This document shows, in pieces, positions 1 to 8,455 of a DNA stretch of 54,305 nt. Below the pieces are notes generated by a model. It saw nothing but the letters and a program-made list of their open reading frames with translations, did not search any database and was not told where the DNA came from. Position 1 is the stretch's first letter; each line of letters starts with the position of its first letter. This DNA is from Acinetobacter lwoffii (GTDB taxonomy: Bacteria > Pseudomonadota > Gammaproteobacteria > Pseudomonadales > Moraxellaceae), in the NCBI RefSeq assembly GCF_024129435.1, contig NZ_JAMXXN010000019.1:1-54305 (forward strand), given 5' to 3'. The translations under genes and the position numbers were made by a program.

Positions 1-343
1 TAATTTCTACCATCAATCAATGAAAATAATTTCGATCAATCAACCAGTAAAAATCCACACAAGTTGTTCTTCATAATCTCTTAATGATCTTTCTTAAAAC
101 CTCATCAGCTTTAAGCTCCAACCCAATCATTTAACGTTTCGTTTCATGCATTGCGTTGGTGTGCTGCGTATTCTATACAGTTTCAAAACGAGCGCAAGGG
201 ATTTTCTTAAAAATATCCAAAAAAACCAACCATACGTTTATTTTTTAATCTAAAAGGCTATTTTTAACACTTTTTTTGCGTTTTTCTAGCTAATTCCGCA
301 TGAAAAGTTTAAGCAAATGTTAATTTTCCAGCCCTCATCTCAT
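1..343. other. Gene-free left edge of window
   Basis: This A/T-rich stretch has no open reading frame with a convincing start and no hairpin terminator before position 344. It may contain the upstream region of a gene lying outside the window. I see nothing I can name in it. Confidence 0.5.
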
Positions 344-374
344 AAAAAAAGATCACCCTAATGGTGATCTTTTT
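344..374 (-). terminator. Intrinsic terminator of the DUF2057 gene
   Basis: A 7-bp stem, GATCACC and GGTGATC, with a CTAAT loop is flanked by seven A on one side and five T on the other. It lies 20 bases past the stop codon of the minus-strand gene ending at 394. The symmetric A and T tracts could let it work in both directions. Confidence 0.85.
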
Positions 375-393
375 GATTCTTCATCAAAATATT

Positions 394-1008
394 TTAATTT
401 GTCTGCTCAGCGAGCCAAGTCATAAATTTTTGACGTTCAGCTTTAGAAGCTTTCTGCCATAATTGAATCAGCTGCTGATCATTCTGGTCTGCTGACTGAG
501 TATATACAGCTGAAGGTTGATTAACTGGTGTCGCAGCTTGAGTTGTCATATCTACTTTTTTAGTCAACACGCGATTTCCAAACCATGGTTTCGCTGCATC
601 TTTAGCGCCCGCCTGCTGGACTAAGAGCTGATTTTTCGCATCATATAGGCCAATAATGGGCTGATCTTTATATTTTTGCGCTGCATCAAAATCTTTAGGC
701 GCCTGAATAAGTGCTAAACGGTAAGTTTCACCATCTTTAAGGCTTGGTGTTTTTACCGTAACCACACCTGACTTTAAAATGTCATGTGAATTGTCTGAAT
801 GCTGGAAAAATTCGTTATAGCGTACGCTGATCGCATTTACACCTGCATCCAAGCTATAAGTCTGATTAGAACGTAATAGACCCGAGTTCACCTCTTGATC
901 ATTTACGGCAACAATTTTTATTTCTTCAGGTACTGTGACGGTCACTGCCGAAAAAACTGGTGTGCTAAACAGAAACACTGCTGCAGTTGCCGCAATACGT
1001 AAACCCAT
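394..1008 (-). CDS. DUF2057 (YccT/UPF0319-like) exported protein
   Basis: The product is 204 residues and starts with a clear signal peptide: a hydrophobic core at residues 3-20 ending in a small-residue cleavage region near VFSA. The rest resembles the DUF2057 family, with an early beta-rich segment carrying VTVPEEIKIVAVND and a middle part with RYNEFF and YRLALI motifs. Family members are periplasmic or envelope proteins of poorly known function; the enterobacterial relative YccT (CsgI) affects curli assembly. The C-terminal 30 residues are helical and charged. The gene is monocistronic, with its own terminator at 344-374. The family call is by pattern recognition; no function can be assigned. 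Confidence 0.75.
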   Translation of the reverse strand: MGLRIAATAAVFLFSTPVFSAVTVTVPEEIKIVAVNDQEVNSGLLRSNQTYSLDAGVNAISVRYNEFFQHSDNSHDILKSGVVTVKTPSLKDGETYRLALIQAPKDFDAAQKYKDQPIIGLYDAKNQLLVQQAGAKDAAKPWFGNRVLTKKVDMTTQAATPVNQPSAVYTQSADQNDQQLIQLWQKASKAERQKFMTWLAEQTN

Positions 1009-1165
1009 ATCCTATACTCATTTTTGGTTGTTTATTAAAAATTAGCTGCACTATGCCGCGTCTAAATGACAATCTTATGACAAAAGCTGGAGCGATACAG
1101 CCTGTGTTCTTAGCATTTATTTGGCTAGACATATTACATCACATCTAAATACAACTCGAAGACAT

Positions 1166-1195
1166 AAAAAAGAAGCATCAACGTGCTTCTTTTAA
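1166..1195 (-). terminator. Intrinsic terminator of the nitroreductase gene
   Basis: A 7-bp stem, AGAAGCA and TGCTTCT, has a six-base loop. An A tract on its left becomes the U tract on the minus-strand transcript. It lies 25 bases beyond the stop codon at 1220. Confidence 0.8.
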
Positions 1196-1219
1196 ATCTA
1201 CTTTTTAATCTAAAATTAT

Positions 1220-1813
1220 TTATGCAAAGGTCTTAAAGCGCTCTGCATCATCCATAAAGGTTTTTTCCCCTGCAGGAGCTTCAATCGAACCAAATACCAG
1301 TTGAGCGCGAAGCTTCCAGTGAGATGGTATTTCGAAAGTTTGTGCAACTTCTTCATCAATAATTGGATTGTAGTGCTGTAATGAAGCACCAATATTTCTT
1401 TCTGCCAAAGCGGTCCAGGTTGCAAACTGTGCAATAGCAGAAGAATGCTCAGACCAGACCGGGAAGTTATCGGCATAAAGTGCAAACTGCTCCTGCATCG
1501 ACTTCACCACGTTCTGGTCTTCATAAAACAGTGCGGTACCATAACCTGCAGCAAAAGCATTGATCTTGCTATTGGTTGATTCAAATGCATCTGCTGAAAC
1601 CAGATCACGTAAAGTTTCACGTACAATATGCCAGAAAGTATCATGTGATTGACCAAATAAAATCACCACACGCGAGGTTTGCGAGTTAAAAGATGACGGA
1701 CTGTGCTTCACCGCATCTTTAATGATTTTCTCAATTTCTGCTTGATCCAGCTCTACATTTTTTCCAATTGAATAAATGCTACGGCGTTGTTTGATTTGAT
1801 CTAAAAATGCCAT
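1220..1813 (-). CDS. Nitroreductase family protein (Frm2/Hbn1-like)
   Basis: This 197-residue protein fits the compact nitroreductase subgroup that includes yeast Frm2 and Hbn1 and many bacterial homologues. These are FMN enzymes using NAD(P)H. Visible signatures are the N-terminal RRSIYSIG (residues 10-17), the SPSSFNSQTSR segment near 38-48 that contacts FMN, AAGYGTALFYEDQ near 88-100, and the C-terminal GASLQHYNPIIDE region near 142-154. The start is supported by GAGGTGAATTC before ATG. The physiological substrate is unknown. A tandem, broken paralogue lies upstream at 2010-2699, so this copy is the functional one of a duplicated pair. Confidence 0.85.
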   Translation of the reverse strand: MAFLDQIKQRRSIYSIGKNVELDQAEIEKIIKDAVKHSPSSFNSQTSRVVILFGQSHDTFWHIVRETLRDLVSADAFESTNSKINAFAAGYGTALFYEDQNVVKSMQEQFALYADNFPVWSEHSSAIAQFATWTALAERNIGASLQHYNPIIDEEVAQTFEIPSHWKLRAQLVFGSIEAPAGEKTFMDDAERFKTFA

Positions 1814-2009
1814 GAATTCACCTCTATATATTTTGATTATTAAAAAATCGATAAAGTCATACTACGTGCTTTAAGCACCCAAGACAGGTGCATTTCGATA
1901 ACAATGTGTTTTATTTATAGAACAATCAGATTTAGATCTGGGTAGCGTATTTGTATCTGATTTTATCCGCAGCTTCCATGCTGTCACATATAAAGTTCTC
2001 TATAAACTT

Positions 2010-2699
2010 TTAATTAAATACTTTGAAACGGTGCTGATCCGGCTTTTGTAATTTTTCTTCTACTGTTTGTTCAATTGATCCAAAGCAAAGTTGGGCTCGC
2101 AACAACCAGTTCTTTTCAATTTCAAAATGCTCAGCGACCCTTTCATCAATCAGTGGATTGTAGTGCTGTAAGGATGCCCCTAAGCCAGAATCTGCCAGCG
2201 TCGTCCACACAGCAAATTGCGCCATACCGGAAGTTTGTTCCGACCATGCTGGAAAATCTTCACTATTTAATGGCATTTTCTTTTGTAATTGTTGAATCAC
2301 GGCTTGATCTTCATAAAACAAAACCGTGCCATAGGCAGCAGCACATTGATTTAACTTGATTTCCATCCCTTCGTAAATATATGCCGGCATATGCTGACGC
2401 TGTACCTGTTTCACAATTTTCCAGAATTAATGATGAGAATCTGCGAATAACACCACAATGCGCGTAGTTTGAGAATCATAAGCCGAAGGACAACTCCGCA
2501 CTGCTTCCTGAATGATTTCGCTAAGATAAGCCTGACTAGAATGTACCCGCTTACCGAGTTGATCGATACTACGGCGCTTTTTCAATTGATCGACAAAAGT
2601 CAATTCTAAATCATCATTCAGTTTATTTTTTCTTGAAAATTTAAAATCCTTGGTTATATCGCTTGTTAATACCTGACCAATCTTATTTAGCAATGCCAT
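2010..2699 (-). pseudogene. Nitroreductase paralogue with one in-frame stop
   Basis: Reading from an ATG at 2699, the frame encodes about 90 residues, meets TAA at 2427-2429, then continues in the same frame for about 138 codons to a normal stop at 2010. Across the stop the translation aligns with the intact neighbour: SHH, stop, FWKIV here against SHDTFWHIV there. Both halves keep family motifs: KKRRSID and SCPSAYDSQTTR before the stop; AAYGTVLFYEDQ and GASLQHYNPLIDE after it. The 5' end has about 33 extra residues before the conserved region. There is no frameshift, so a single substitution may have inactivated it, or the stop is a sequencing error. Without readthrough the product lacks the C-terminal half and would not fold. 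Confidence 0.8.
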
Positions 2700-2823
2700 T
2701 TTCTACCCCACAAAAAACAAGCCAAATCAGCTTAGAGAATCCCCTAAAATTATAAGGCCTTTATTAAGATAGGCAGATTTAGTGGTGGTTTTACTGTCGG
2801 TTTTTACAACACTCGAACTGGCT

Positions 2824-2857
2824 AAAAACAATAAACTCCGCACTTGGCGGAGTTTAT
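2824..2857 (-). terminator. Intrinsic terminator of ftsY
   Basis: A perfect 10-bp stem, ATAAACTCCG and CGGAGTTTAT, with a seven-base loop lies 20 bases after the ftsY stop. Read on the minus strand it is followed by TGTTTTTAG. Confidence 0.75.
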
Positions 2858-2876
2858 GTGAAGCATTGCGCATTAT

Positions 2877-3980
2877 TTATTTTTCAGTTTCAAATAATGC
2901 AGCAACAAAAGATTTGGCAGAGAATGGACGCAAGTCATCAATTTTTTCACCGACACCAATAAAGCGAATCGGCACATGAGTACGACTGGCGATATTAAAC
3001 AGTACCCCACCTTTGGCAGTACCATCAAGTTTGGTAATAGTTAAGCCCGTCAAGCCTACCGCCTCATCAAACATCTCGACCTGATTAATAGCATTCTGAC
3101 CAGTACCGGCATCGACCACCAACATCACTTCATGAGGTGCAGTGGCATCAATTTTCTGCATTACACGTTTTACTTTAGTCAATTCCTGCATCAAATGACC
3201 TTTGTTATGCAAACGGCCCGCTGTGTCTGCAATCAATACATCCACACCTTTGGCACGCGCACTTTCAAAAGCATCGAAAATCACTGAAGCTGAGTCAGCA
3301 CCATGACCCTGAGCAACAACCGCAATATTATTACGCTCACCCCAGATCTGGAGCTGTTCAGTTGCAGCCGCACGGAAAGTATCGCCTGCTGCCAACATGA
3401 CGGTCTTGCCTTCACCTTGCAGGCGCTTTGCCAACTTGCCAATGGTAGTCGTTTTACCGACACCATTCACACCAACTACCAGAATCACATAAGGCGATTT
3501 ATTCGGATCAATATGCAGCGGTTTTACCCGTGGTGCCAATAAAGCCACCAGTTCTTCCTGAAGCGCTTTATAGAGTGAATGCGAATAGATCAAATCACCA
3601 CGTGCCGTACGTTCAGTCAGGTTAGCGATAATGGTCTTGGTGGCTTCCACACCGATATCGGCCACCAGAAGCTGCTCTTCGACTTCTTCTAATAATTCAT
3701 CATCAATTTCTTTACCACCGATCAGGATATTTACCATCCCATCGGCAAGGTTTTTACGGGTTTTGGTTAAACCCACTTTCATACGGCTAAAGAAGCCACC
3801 TTTCGCCGCAGAATCTTCATTTTCAGTTTCTGTTTCGACAGGTGCAGAAACTACAGCTGTTTCGCTTGGCGTTTCTACGATAGGCACATTGACCGCAGGT
3901 AAGCTCGGTAATGTGACATCATCATCTCCGATATCAGCATCAATCAAAAATTTGTTTTGCCCATTAGATTGCTGTTGCAT
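2877..3980 (-). CDS. ftsY: Signal recognition particle receptor FtsY
   Basis: FtsY is the membrane-associated GTPase that receives SRP-bound ribosomes for co-translational insertion of membrane proteins. The 367 residues show an acidic N-terminal A domain (about 1-60), an N domain of helices (about 62-150) and the SRP GTPase G domain. Motifs are the P loop GVNGVGKTTT near 170-179, DTFRAAA near 200, DTAGR near 252, TKLDGTAKGG near 316-325 and the closing GVGEKIDDLRPF near 342-353. AAGGA six bases before ATG supports the start. The A domain is short compared with E. coli FtsY, as in many non-enteric bacteria. It is transcribed alone and divergently from the M16 peptidase pair. Confidence 0.97.
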   Translation of the reverse strand: MQQQSNGQNKFLIDADIGDDDVTLPSLPAVNVPIVETPSETAVVSAPVETETENEDSAAKGGFFSRMKVGLTKTRKNLADGMVNILIGGKEIDDELLEEVEEQLLVADIGVEATKTIIANLTERTARGDLIYSHSLYKALQEELVALLAPRVKPLHIDPNKSPYVILVVGVNGVGKTTTIGKLAKRLQGEGKTVMLAAGDTFRAAATEQLQIWGERNNIAVVAQGHGADSASVIFDAFESARAKGVDVLIADTAGRLHNKGHLMQELTKVKRVMQKIDATAPHEVMLVVDAGTGQNAINQVEMFDEAVGLTGLTITKLDGTAKGGVLFNIASRTHVPIRFIGVGEKIDDLRPFSAKSFVAALFETEK

Positions 3981-4157
3981 GCCGAATCCTTGAAAAGCAT
4001 TGCGTTAAAAACCCAGATTCTACCATAACTTGCCTGCTTTGCAGCTAGCAATGCAAATGCTGGACAAACATACCAAAAAGCTACAGCTCTCGGTTGCTTT
4101 CAAGCACGCATTTATTAAAAATAACTCTAAATACAAACGCCTATTTCAGGAGATCTA

Positions 4158-5567
4158 GTGTTCATCACCTTTTTGACTATCTCCTCTTTCTCGCAAATGA
4201 TCAAACAGACGCTTTATCCACTCGGTGCAGCAGTCTTGCTTAGCCTGAGTTTTAACTCGGTTCAGGCACAAACCCGAAGCGAATTGTCACGGACTACTTT
4301 TGAAACCACGTTAAGTAACGGTTTAAAAGTCATTATTCGGGAAGACCATCGTGCGCCCATGGTAATGACACAAATTTGGTACAAAGTCGGCAGTAGTGAT
4401 GAATCCGGAAATATTCTGGGGGTATCCCATGCACTTGAACATATGATGTTCAAAGGCACTCATAAAGTCCCAAATGATGAATTTACCCGTCTTAGCCGGA
4501 TTTATGGCGGCAGTATCAATGCGGCCACCTTTACCAATTACACCAATTATTATCAGCTTTATCCTAAGGCCTATTTTCCTATGGCCCTGGAACTTGAATC
4601 TGACCGGATGAGTAATTTATTACTTCGACAGCAGGACTTCGAGCCAGAAATTAAAGTCGTCATGGAAGAACGGCGCCAGCGCACCGATGACAATCCGCGT
4701 GCGCAAGCCTTTGAACGGTTTAAATGGATCAGTTATCCGACCAGCCACTACCGTCAGCCGGTGATTGGACATATGAAAACCCTGAATAATATTCAGTTGA
4801 ATGATGTCAAAAAATGGTATCGGGATTGGTACAGTCCGAATAATGCCATTCTGGTGATTGTTGGAAATGTAGAATCTGAAGCTGCTTTGGCTCAGGTACA
4901 AAAATATTTTGCTGACATTCCCGCACGCCCAACACCAGCACGCAATGATGTACTGGAGTTTGAGCGTTTGGGTTATCGCCATATGGAGATTAATAGCAAT
5001 GTTCATGTGCCCAATCTGTACATGACCTGGAATGTAAAATCCCTTGGCACTGCCAAAAACCCCCAAGATGCTTATGCCTTGACCATTATTCGCAGTCTTT
5101 TGGACAGTGGCATTTCTTCGCGCCTGCAAGACCGTTTGGTACGTGATCGTAAAATTCTGACCTCTGTCAGCGTTTCTTATGATCCCTATAATCGCGGCGA
5201 CAGCCTGTTTGGTATTTCTGCCTTACCTGCGCCGGGTATCTCTTTACAAGAGGCACAACAAGCAATTCAGGATGAAGTGGATTTACTCAAAACTACCGCC
5301 ATAACCCAACAGGAAGTGGATCGTATCAGTACCCGCTTTATTTCCAATTTGATTTATAGCCAGGATGATATTGCCGGCCAGGCCAAAATGATTGGTAATC
5401 TGGAGGTCAATGGCTTGAGTTATCGCCTGATGGATGAATTACCGAAACACTTTGAAAGTGTCAGTATTCAGGATATCCAGCGTGTCGCAAACGCCTATTT
5501 TGTACGTGAAAATCTCAGCACGCTTTATCTCTCTCCTGAACAAAACACCCAGCAACGGGGATTATAA
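4158..5567 (+). CDS. M16 zinc metallopeptidase, catalytic subunit
   Basis: This 469-residue protein is an insulinase-family (M16) periplasmic peptidase. The inverted zinc motif HxxEH is intact as HALEH at residues 91-95, and the third metal ligand fits the glutamates of VVMEERR near 170-171. A hydrophobic export signal ends at VQAQ near residue 38. I use a GTG start because AGGAG lies five bases upstream; an ATG 13 codons later (4197) would give a more usual signal peptide but has no ribosome binding site. The next gene, overlapping by one base, encodes a second M16 protein without the motif. Such pairs are expected to form a heterodimer around one active site. Confidence 0.9.
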   Translation: MFITFLTISSFSQMIKQTLYPLGAAVLLSLSFNSVQAQTRSELSRTTFETTLSNGLKVIIREDHRAPMVMTQIWYKVGSSDESGNILGVSHALEHMMFKGTHKVPNDEFTRLSRIYGGSINAATFTNYTNYYQLYPKAYFPMALELESDRMSNLLLRQQDFEPEIKVVMEERRQRTDDNPRAQAFERFKWISYPTSHYRQPVIGHMKTLNNIQLNDVKKWYRDWYSPNNAILVIVGNVESEAALAQVQKYFADIPARPTPARNDVLEFERLGYRHMEINSNVHVPNLYMTWNVKSLGTAKNPQDAYALTIIRSLLDSGISSRLQDRLVRDRKILTSVSVSYDPYNRGDSLFGISALPAPGISLQEAQQAIQDEVDLLKTTAITQQEVDRISTRFISNLIYSQDDIAGQAKMIGNLEVNGLSYRLMDELPKHFESVSIQDIQRVANAYFVRENLSTLYLSPEQNTQQRGL

Positions 5568-7141
5568 TGCTTCAACTTCGTTCATTTTTGCTTATTTCAA
5601 TTTTAAGTCTTAGCTCGGCTACCCATGCAAAAAACTATCTGGATCCCCAGCCTAACCAAAATGATAATCCGAGTCAGTTACAGTCTATCCCTTTGCTGCA
5701 AAGCTTAAAAAATATTAATCAGCAACGGGATTTTCAGGCGCCTTATATTCATGATCTGAACAATCGCTACAAAGTACGCACGCTGTTTGTTGAAACGCAA
5801 GATCTTCCCATGGTAGATATCCAGCTGACCTTTAATGCCGGTTCGGCCCGTGATCAGGAAATTGCCAAAGGCCTATATGGTCTATCCAATATGGCAGCCA
5901 AGTTGATGCGTGAAGGAACCGACAAATATAGCGCCAATCAGGTGGCGGAAGTTTTTGACCAAACCGGAGCACAATTCAGCGTACAAGCCTATCGGGACAT
6001 GTTTGTGGTCCGTCTGCGTACGCTTTCAGACCCGGAAAAACTGGAACCCGCATTGAGCATGCTGATGGAGGTTCTTAAGAATGCGTCATTTAAACCGTCC
6101 AGCATTAATCTGGCTTTAAGCAATACCCAAGTGGGACAAAAACAGCTGCAGGAAAACCCAAGCCGACTGATGGATATCCGTTTTTATCGCGCTTTATATG
6201 GTCAGCACCCTTATGCAGAACCAATCAGCGGCACCCAAGGCAGCACCAAAAAAATTAATGCAGAATTATTGAAAAAATTTCGTGATCAGTTTTTGGTGGC
6301 GCAAAATATGAATATTGCCATTACTGGCAAACTCAGCCCGAAACAGGCACTCGAACTGTCTGAACGAATTGCCGGCAACTTACCTCAAGGGCAAAAAGCA
6401 GAAACATTGCCACAGCCTGAAATTCAATCTGGTTTTGAAGTGGTACATCTACCCTATAACTCGTCTCAGGCGCATGTCACCTTTGGGCATTTAGGCCCAA
6501 CTCGCTTTACTGAAGATAAACTGGCTTTAGAGGTCGCCAATCGCATGTTTGGCGGTAGCGGATTTAATGCGGTATTGATGCAGGAACTACGGGTGAAACG
6601 TGGTTTTACTTATGGCGCTTATAGTTCATTGAGCTTTAGTCAGGCACCCGGCGTATTCAGCTTTAAGTATTCCACGCGTCAGGATCAACTGCTAGACAGC
6701 ATTCAGGTCGCACATCAAGCATTTATCCACTTTGTCAGCCAACCTATTGATACTCAGCGTCTGGAAGAAACCAAAGCAGGCATGTTACGTGCTTTTCCTA
6801 ATAATTACAGCAGTAATGCCACCATTAATGCCCAGCTAGGCAATATGGGTTTTTATAGTGAGCAAACTGATTATTTATCCAGTTATCCAGAACGCTTGGC
6901 TAAAATCACAGCGGCAGATGTACAAAATGCAGTGCGCAAGCATTTTCATCCTGATCACTTAACCCTAGTCGTCGTCAACAAAGAACTGGATCAAAATGCC
7001 TTGAAAATGCGTTTGGAGCGAAATTTAATGGATGCCAATTATTACTTACCAACAAATCCTATGCCTAAGGCATCTCCACAGAGACCGGCGGAAGCTGACG
7101 TGCCCGAAGCGATTCCTGCTGATAAGCCTGCATCAATTTAA
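5567..7141 (+). CDS. M16 family peptidase-like protein, inactive partner
   Basis: This is the second half of the M16 pair, 524 residues, translationally coupled to the first through TAATG. It has a signal peptide (about 1-22, ending THAKN). The M16 fold is recognisable: NAGSARD, then the helix that should hold HxxEH but reads GLSNMAAK near residues 105-112, and a C-terminal R/Y-type segment GFTYGAYS near 346-353. Loss of all zinc ligands means it should not hydrolyse peptides; in known M16B pairs the inactive subunit shapes the substrate cavity. The final 30 residues are Pro/Ala-rich and are also covered by a convergent gene on the other strand. Confidence 0.88.
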   Translation: MLQLRSFLLISILSLSSATHAKNYLDPQPNQNDNPSQLQSIPLLQSLKNINQQRDFQAPYIHDLNNRYKVRTLFVETQDLPMVDIQLTFNAGSARDQEIAKGLYGLSNMAAKLMREGTDKYSANQVAEVFDQTGAQFSVQAYRDMFVVRLRTLSDPEKLEPALSMLMEVLKNASFKPSSINLALSNTQVGQKQLQENPSRLMDIRFYRALYGQHPYAEPISGTQGSTKKINAELLKKFRDQFLVAQNMNIAITGKLSPKQALELSERIAGNLPQGQKAETLPQPEIQSGFEVVHLPYNSSQAHVTFGHLGPTRFTEDKLALEVANRMFGGSGFNAVLMQELRVKRGFTYGAYSSLSFSQAPGVFSFKYSTRQDQLLDSIQVAHQAFIHFVSQPIDTQRLEETKAGMLRAFPNNYSSNATINAQLGNMGFYSEQTDYLSSYPERLAKITAADVQNAVRKHFHPDHLTLVVVNKELDQNALKMRLERNLMDANYYLPTNPMPKASPQRPAEADVPEAIPADKPASI

Positions 7142-7388
7142 GGTACTGCCCACGACGGATATGCTGCTGCTCTAACAAGGCGAGTGCCATATCTTGGGTT
7201 TGGGGAAGGTTTTGCTGTTTAGACAGTTGTTGAATCTGGGTGACTTGGGAAAGGCTAAGCGGACGATATAAAGCAAATGCGGCTAAAAGTAGAATGATCG
7301 CAATAATAAAAATAACCACACTGTTATAAATCTGTTCCAGTTTGATTCTGCTGAAAAATTGGCTTAGTTTTTCTGTATCTATAGACAT
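7065..7388 (-). CDS. Small single-pass membrane protein, unknown
   Basis: The 107 residues contain one strong transmembrane helix at about 22-42 (VVIFIIAIILLLAAFALY) followed by a Gln-rich helical tail, probably facing the periplasm. I do not recognise a named family. The 3' end overlaps the 3' end of the inactive M16 gene by 77 bases in the opposite direction, so the two tails constrain each other. The ribosome binding site GAGG and the ATG are both inside a perfect 13-bp hairpin (7386-7417), which suggests controlled translation. It follows another small membrane-protein gene on the same strand by 98 bases. That the hairpin maps exactly onto the start region supports a real gene. Confidence 0.65.
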   Translation of the reverse strand: MSIDTEKLSQFFSRIKLEQIYNSVVIFIIAIILLLAAFALYRPLSLSQVTQIQQLSKQQNLPQTQDMALALLEQQHIRRGQYLKLMQAYQQESLRARQLPPVSVEMP

Positions 7389-7417
7389 ACACTACCTCAG
7401 GTTAGAGGTAGTGTATG
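7386..7417 (-). promoter_or_regulatory. Hairpin enclosing RBS and start codon
   Basis: A perfect 13-bp inverted repeat, CATACACTACCTC and GAGGTAGTGTATG, with a six-base loop. On the minus-strand mRNA the 3' arm contains GAGG, a six-base spacer and the ATG of the gene ending at 7065. Neither flank has a U tract, so it is not an intrinsic terminator. It fits an mRNA structure that blocks initiation until opened, such as an RNA thermometer or a target for a protein or small RNA; that role is inference. Confidence 0.6.
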
Positions 7418-7486
7418 GTCGCAGTTACATAAGTTCAAGTCAGCGCACTGAATATTCACAAGAGCTGAATCCTGCTATTTCGAGGA

Positions 7487-7849
7487 CTAATTCATGATTC
7501 TGGTAATAATTGTTGAATACAGCACCAATGCAACAACAAGCAATACCAGTGCAATTGCAAATTTACTTAAACCCGCTTCTGCTTCAGGCGGATGCAGACG
7601 ATCCTCATCTGCAATGCGGACCAGCTCACCATTATAAAGCTTATAAAACTGCTCACGCTGGTTTTCATCCAGCGCACGGGTAAAGTCGTAGACTTCTTTA
7701 CGTTGTGCCAGTCCATAATCACCCAGATGGGTATGTTTACTGAATATAGCTTGATCGAGTTTTTTACGATGCAAATCGGCAAGTTCCATAATTTGACCTG
7801 CAGTCGGAGGCATATCAAATTTCACACCATCTAAAGTTCTTGTCATCAT
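7487..7849 (-). CDS. Small tail-anchored membrane protein, unknown
   Basis: The 120 residues are mostly hydrophilic and helical, with a single hydrophobic segment at about 97-116 (FAIALVLLVVALVLYSTII) just before the end. The protein therefore looks tail-anchored with its bulk in the cytoplasm. The start is well supported: AGGAGAAGG precedes ATGATG by a short spacer. I recognise no family. It precedes the other small membrane protein (7065-7388) on the same strand and may be co-transcribed with it. It is divergent from a Sel1-like gene across a 221-base A/T-rich region containing several dyads that could regulate both. Confidence 0.7.
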   Translation of the reverse strand: MMTRTLDGVKFDMPPTAGQIMELADLHRKKLDQAIFSKHTHLGDYGLAQRKEVYDFTRALDENQREQFYKLYNGELVRIADEDRLHPPEAEAGLSKFAIALVLLVVALVLYSTIITRIMN

Positions 7850-7910
7850 GGCCTTCTCCTTATTGTTTGCTATCCATTTACAATGTAGCTTAATAATATT
7901 TATAGTTGTG

Positions 7911-7934
7911 TATAGTTTAATCAGTTAAACTATA
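7911..7934. promoter_or_regulatory. 10-bp inverted repeat in a divergent control region
   Basis: TATAGTTTAA and TTAAACTATA form perfect arms around four bases. The dyad lies between the divergent genes starting at 7849 and 8071. A/T-only arms without a T tract argue against a terminator; a regulator binding site is possible. Confidence 0.35.
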
Positions 7935-7962
7935 ACTTAAGTAAACAAATAAAATCGAATAG

Positions 7963-7991
7963 TTGACTTTTCCATTATTTTGTAATATTAG
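7963..7991 (+). promoter_or_regulatory. Candidate sigma-70 promoter of the Sel1-like gene
   Basis: TTGACT (7963-7968), a 17-base spacer and TATTAG (7986-7991) fit a sigma-70 promoter. A dyad, ATTAGT and ACTAAT (7987-8006), overlaps the -10 box, and a second dyad, TAGACTA and TAGTCTA (8020-8035), lies just downstream. Both could be operators. Confidence 0.4.
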
Positions 7992-8070
7992 TTTAACAAT
8001 ACTAATTTATATTTGTATTTAGACTAAATAGTCTATCCTGTAATCATAATTAAAATTAAGGAGTTTTTAT

Positions 8071-8304
8071 ATGATACAACAACTCTCTCAACACGATCTG
8101 GAACATCTGTACGCAGATGCCGTGAATACCATTCAATCGCAAATGAACTTTGCTGATGCAGTAAAACAGCTTGAAGAAGCCGCTCGTGCTGGCCATGGTA
8201 AAGCAGCGCTTTTTTTAGCAGAACTTTATTATCAAGGTTTCCGTGTAGAACGAGATTCACTCAAAGCCCAGTACTGGCAAAACATGGCCACCATGCAAGC
8301 ATAA
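8071..8304 (+). CDS. Short Sel1-repeat-like protein
   Basis: This 77-residue protein has one helical pair like a Sel1/TPR-type repeat: ALEEAARAGH-style spacing is seen in QLEEAARAGHGKAALFLAELYYQG (about residues 33-56), followed by a second partial repeat with KAQYWQNMA. Such repeats mediate protein contacts. The start follows AAGGAG, seven bases upstream. It is closely followed by its own terminator. There is no signal peptide, so it should be cytoplasmic. The partner is unknown. Confidence 0.7.
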   Translation: MIQQLSQHDLEHLYADAVNTIQSQMNFADAVKQLEEAARAGHGKAALFLAELYYQGFRVERDSLKAQYWQNMATMQA

Positions 8305-8308
8305 AGAA

Positions 8309-8332
8309 ACGTCACCTAGGTGGCGTTTTTTT
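8309..8332 (+). terminator. Intrinsic terminator after the Sel1-like gene
   Basis: ACGTCAC and GTGGCGT pair (one G-U) around CTAG and are followed by seven T. The hairpin starts five bases after the stop codon at 8304. Confidence 0.85.
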
Positions 8333-8455
8333 CAGCCCTTTTTTCAATAAATAGCAATCAATACATATTTTCTTACGAATCCTTGCAAAGCTGAAACAGT
8401 AATTTCATATAAAGTTTCTAGAATAGAGCCTGAACTCCAATAGCACTTTATTCTA

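Noticed and set aside
1924..1962. Dyad AATCAGAT and ATCTGATT between nitroreductase genes
   Set aside because: The arms are 8 bp with a long gap and no T tract; it may be chance in A/T-rich DNA.
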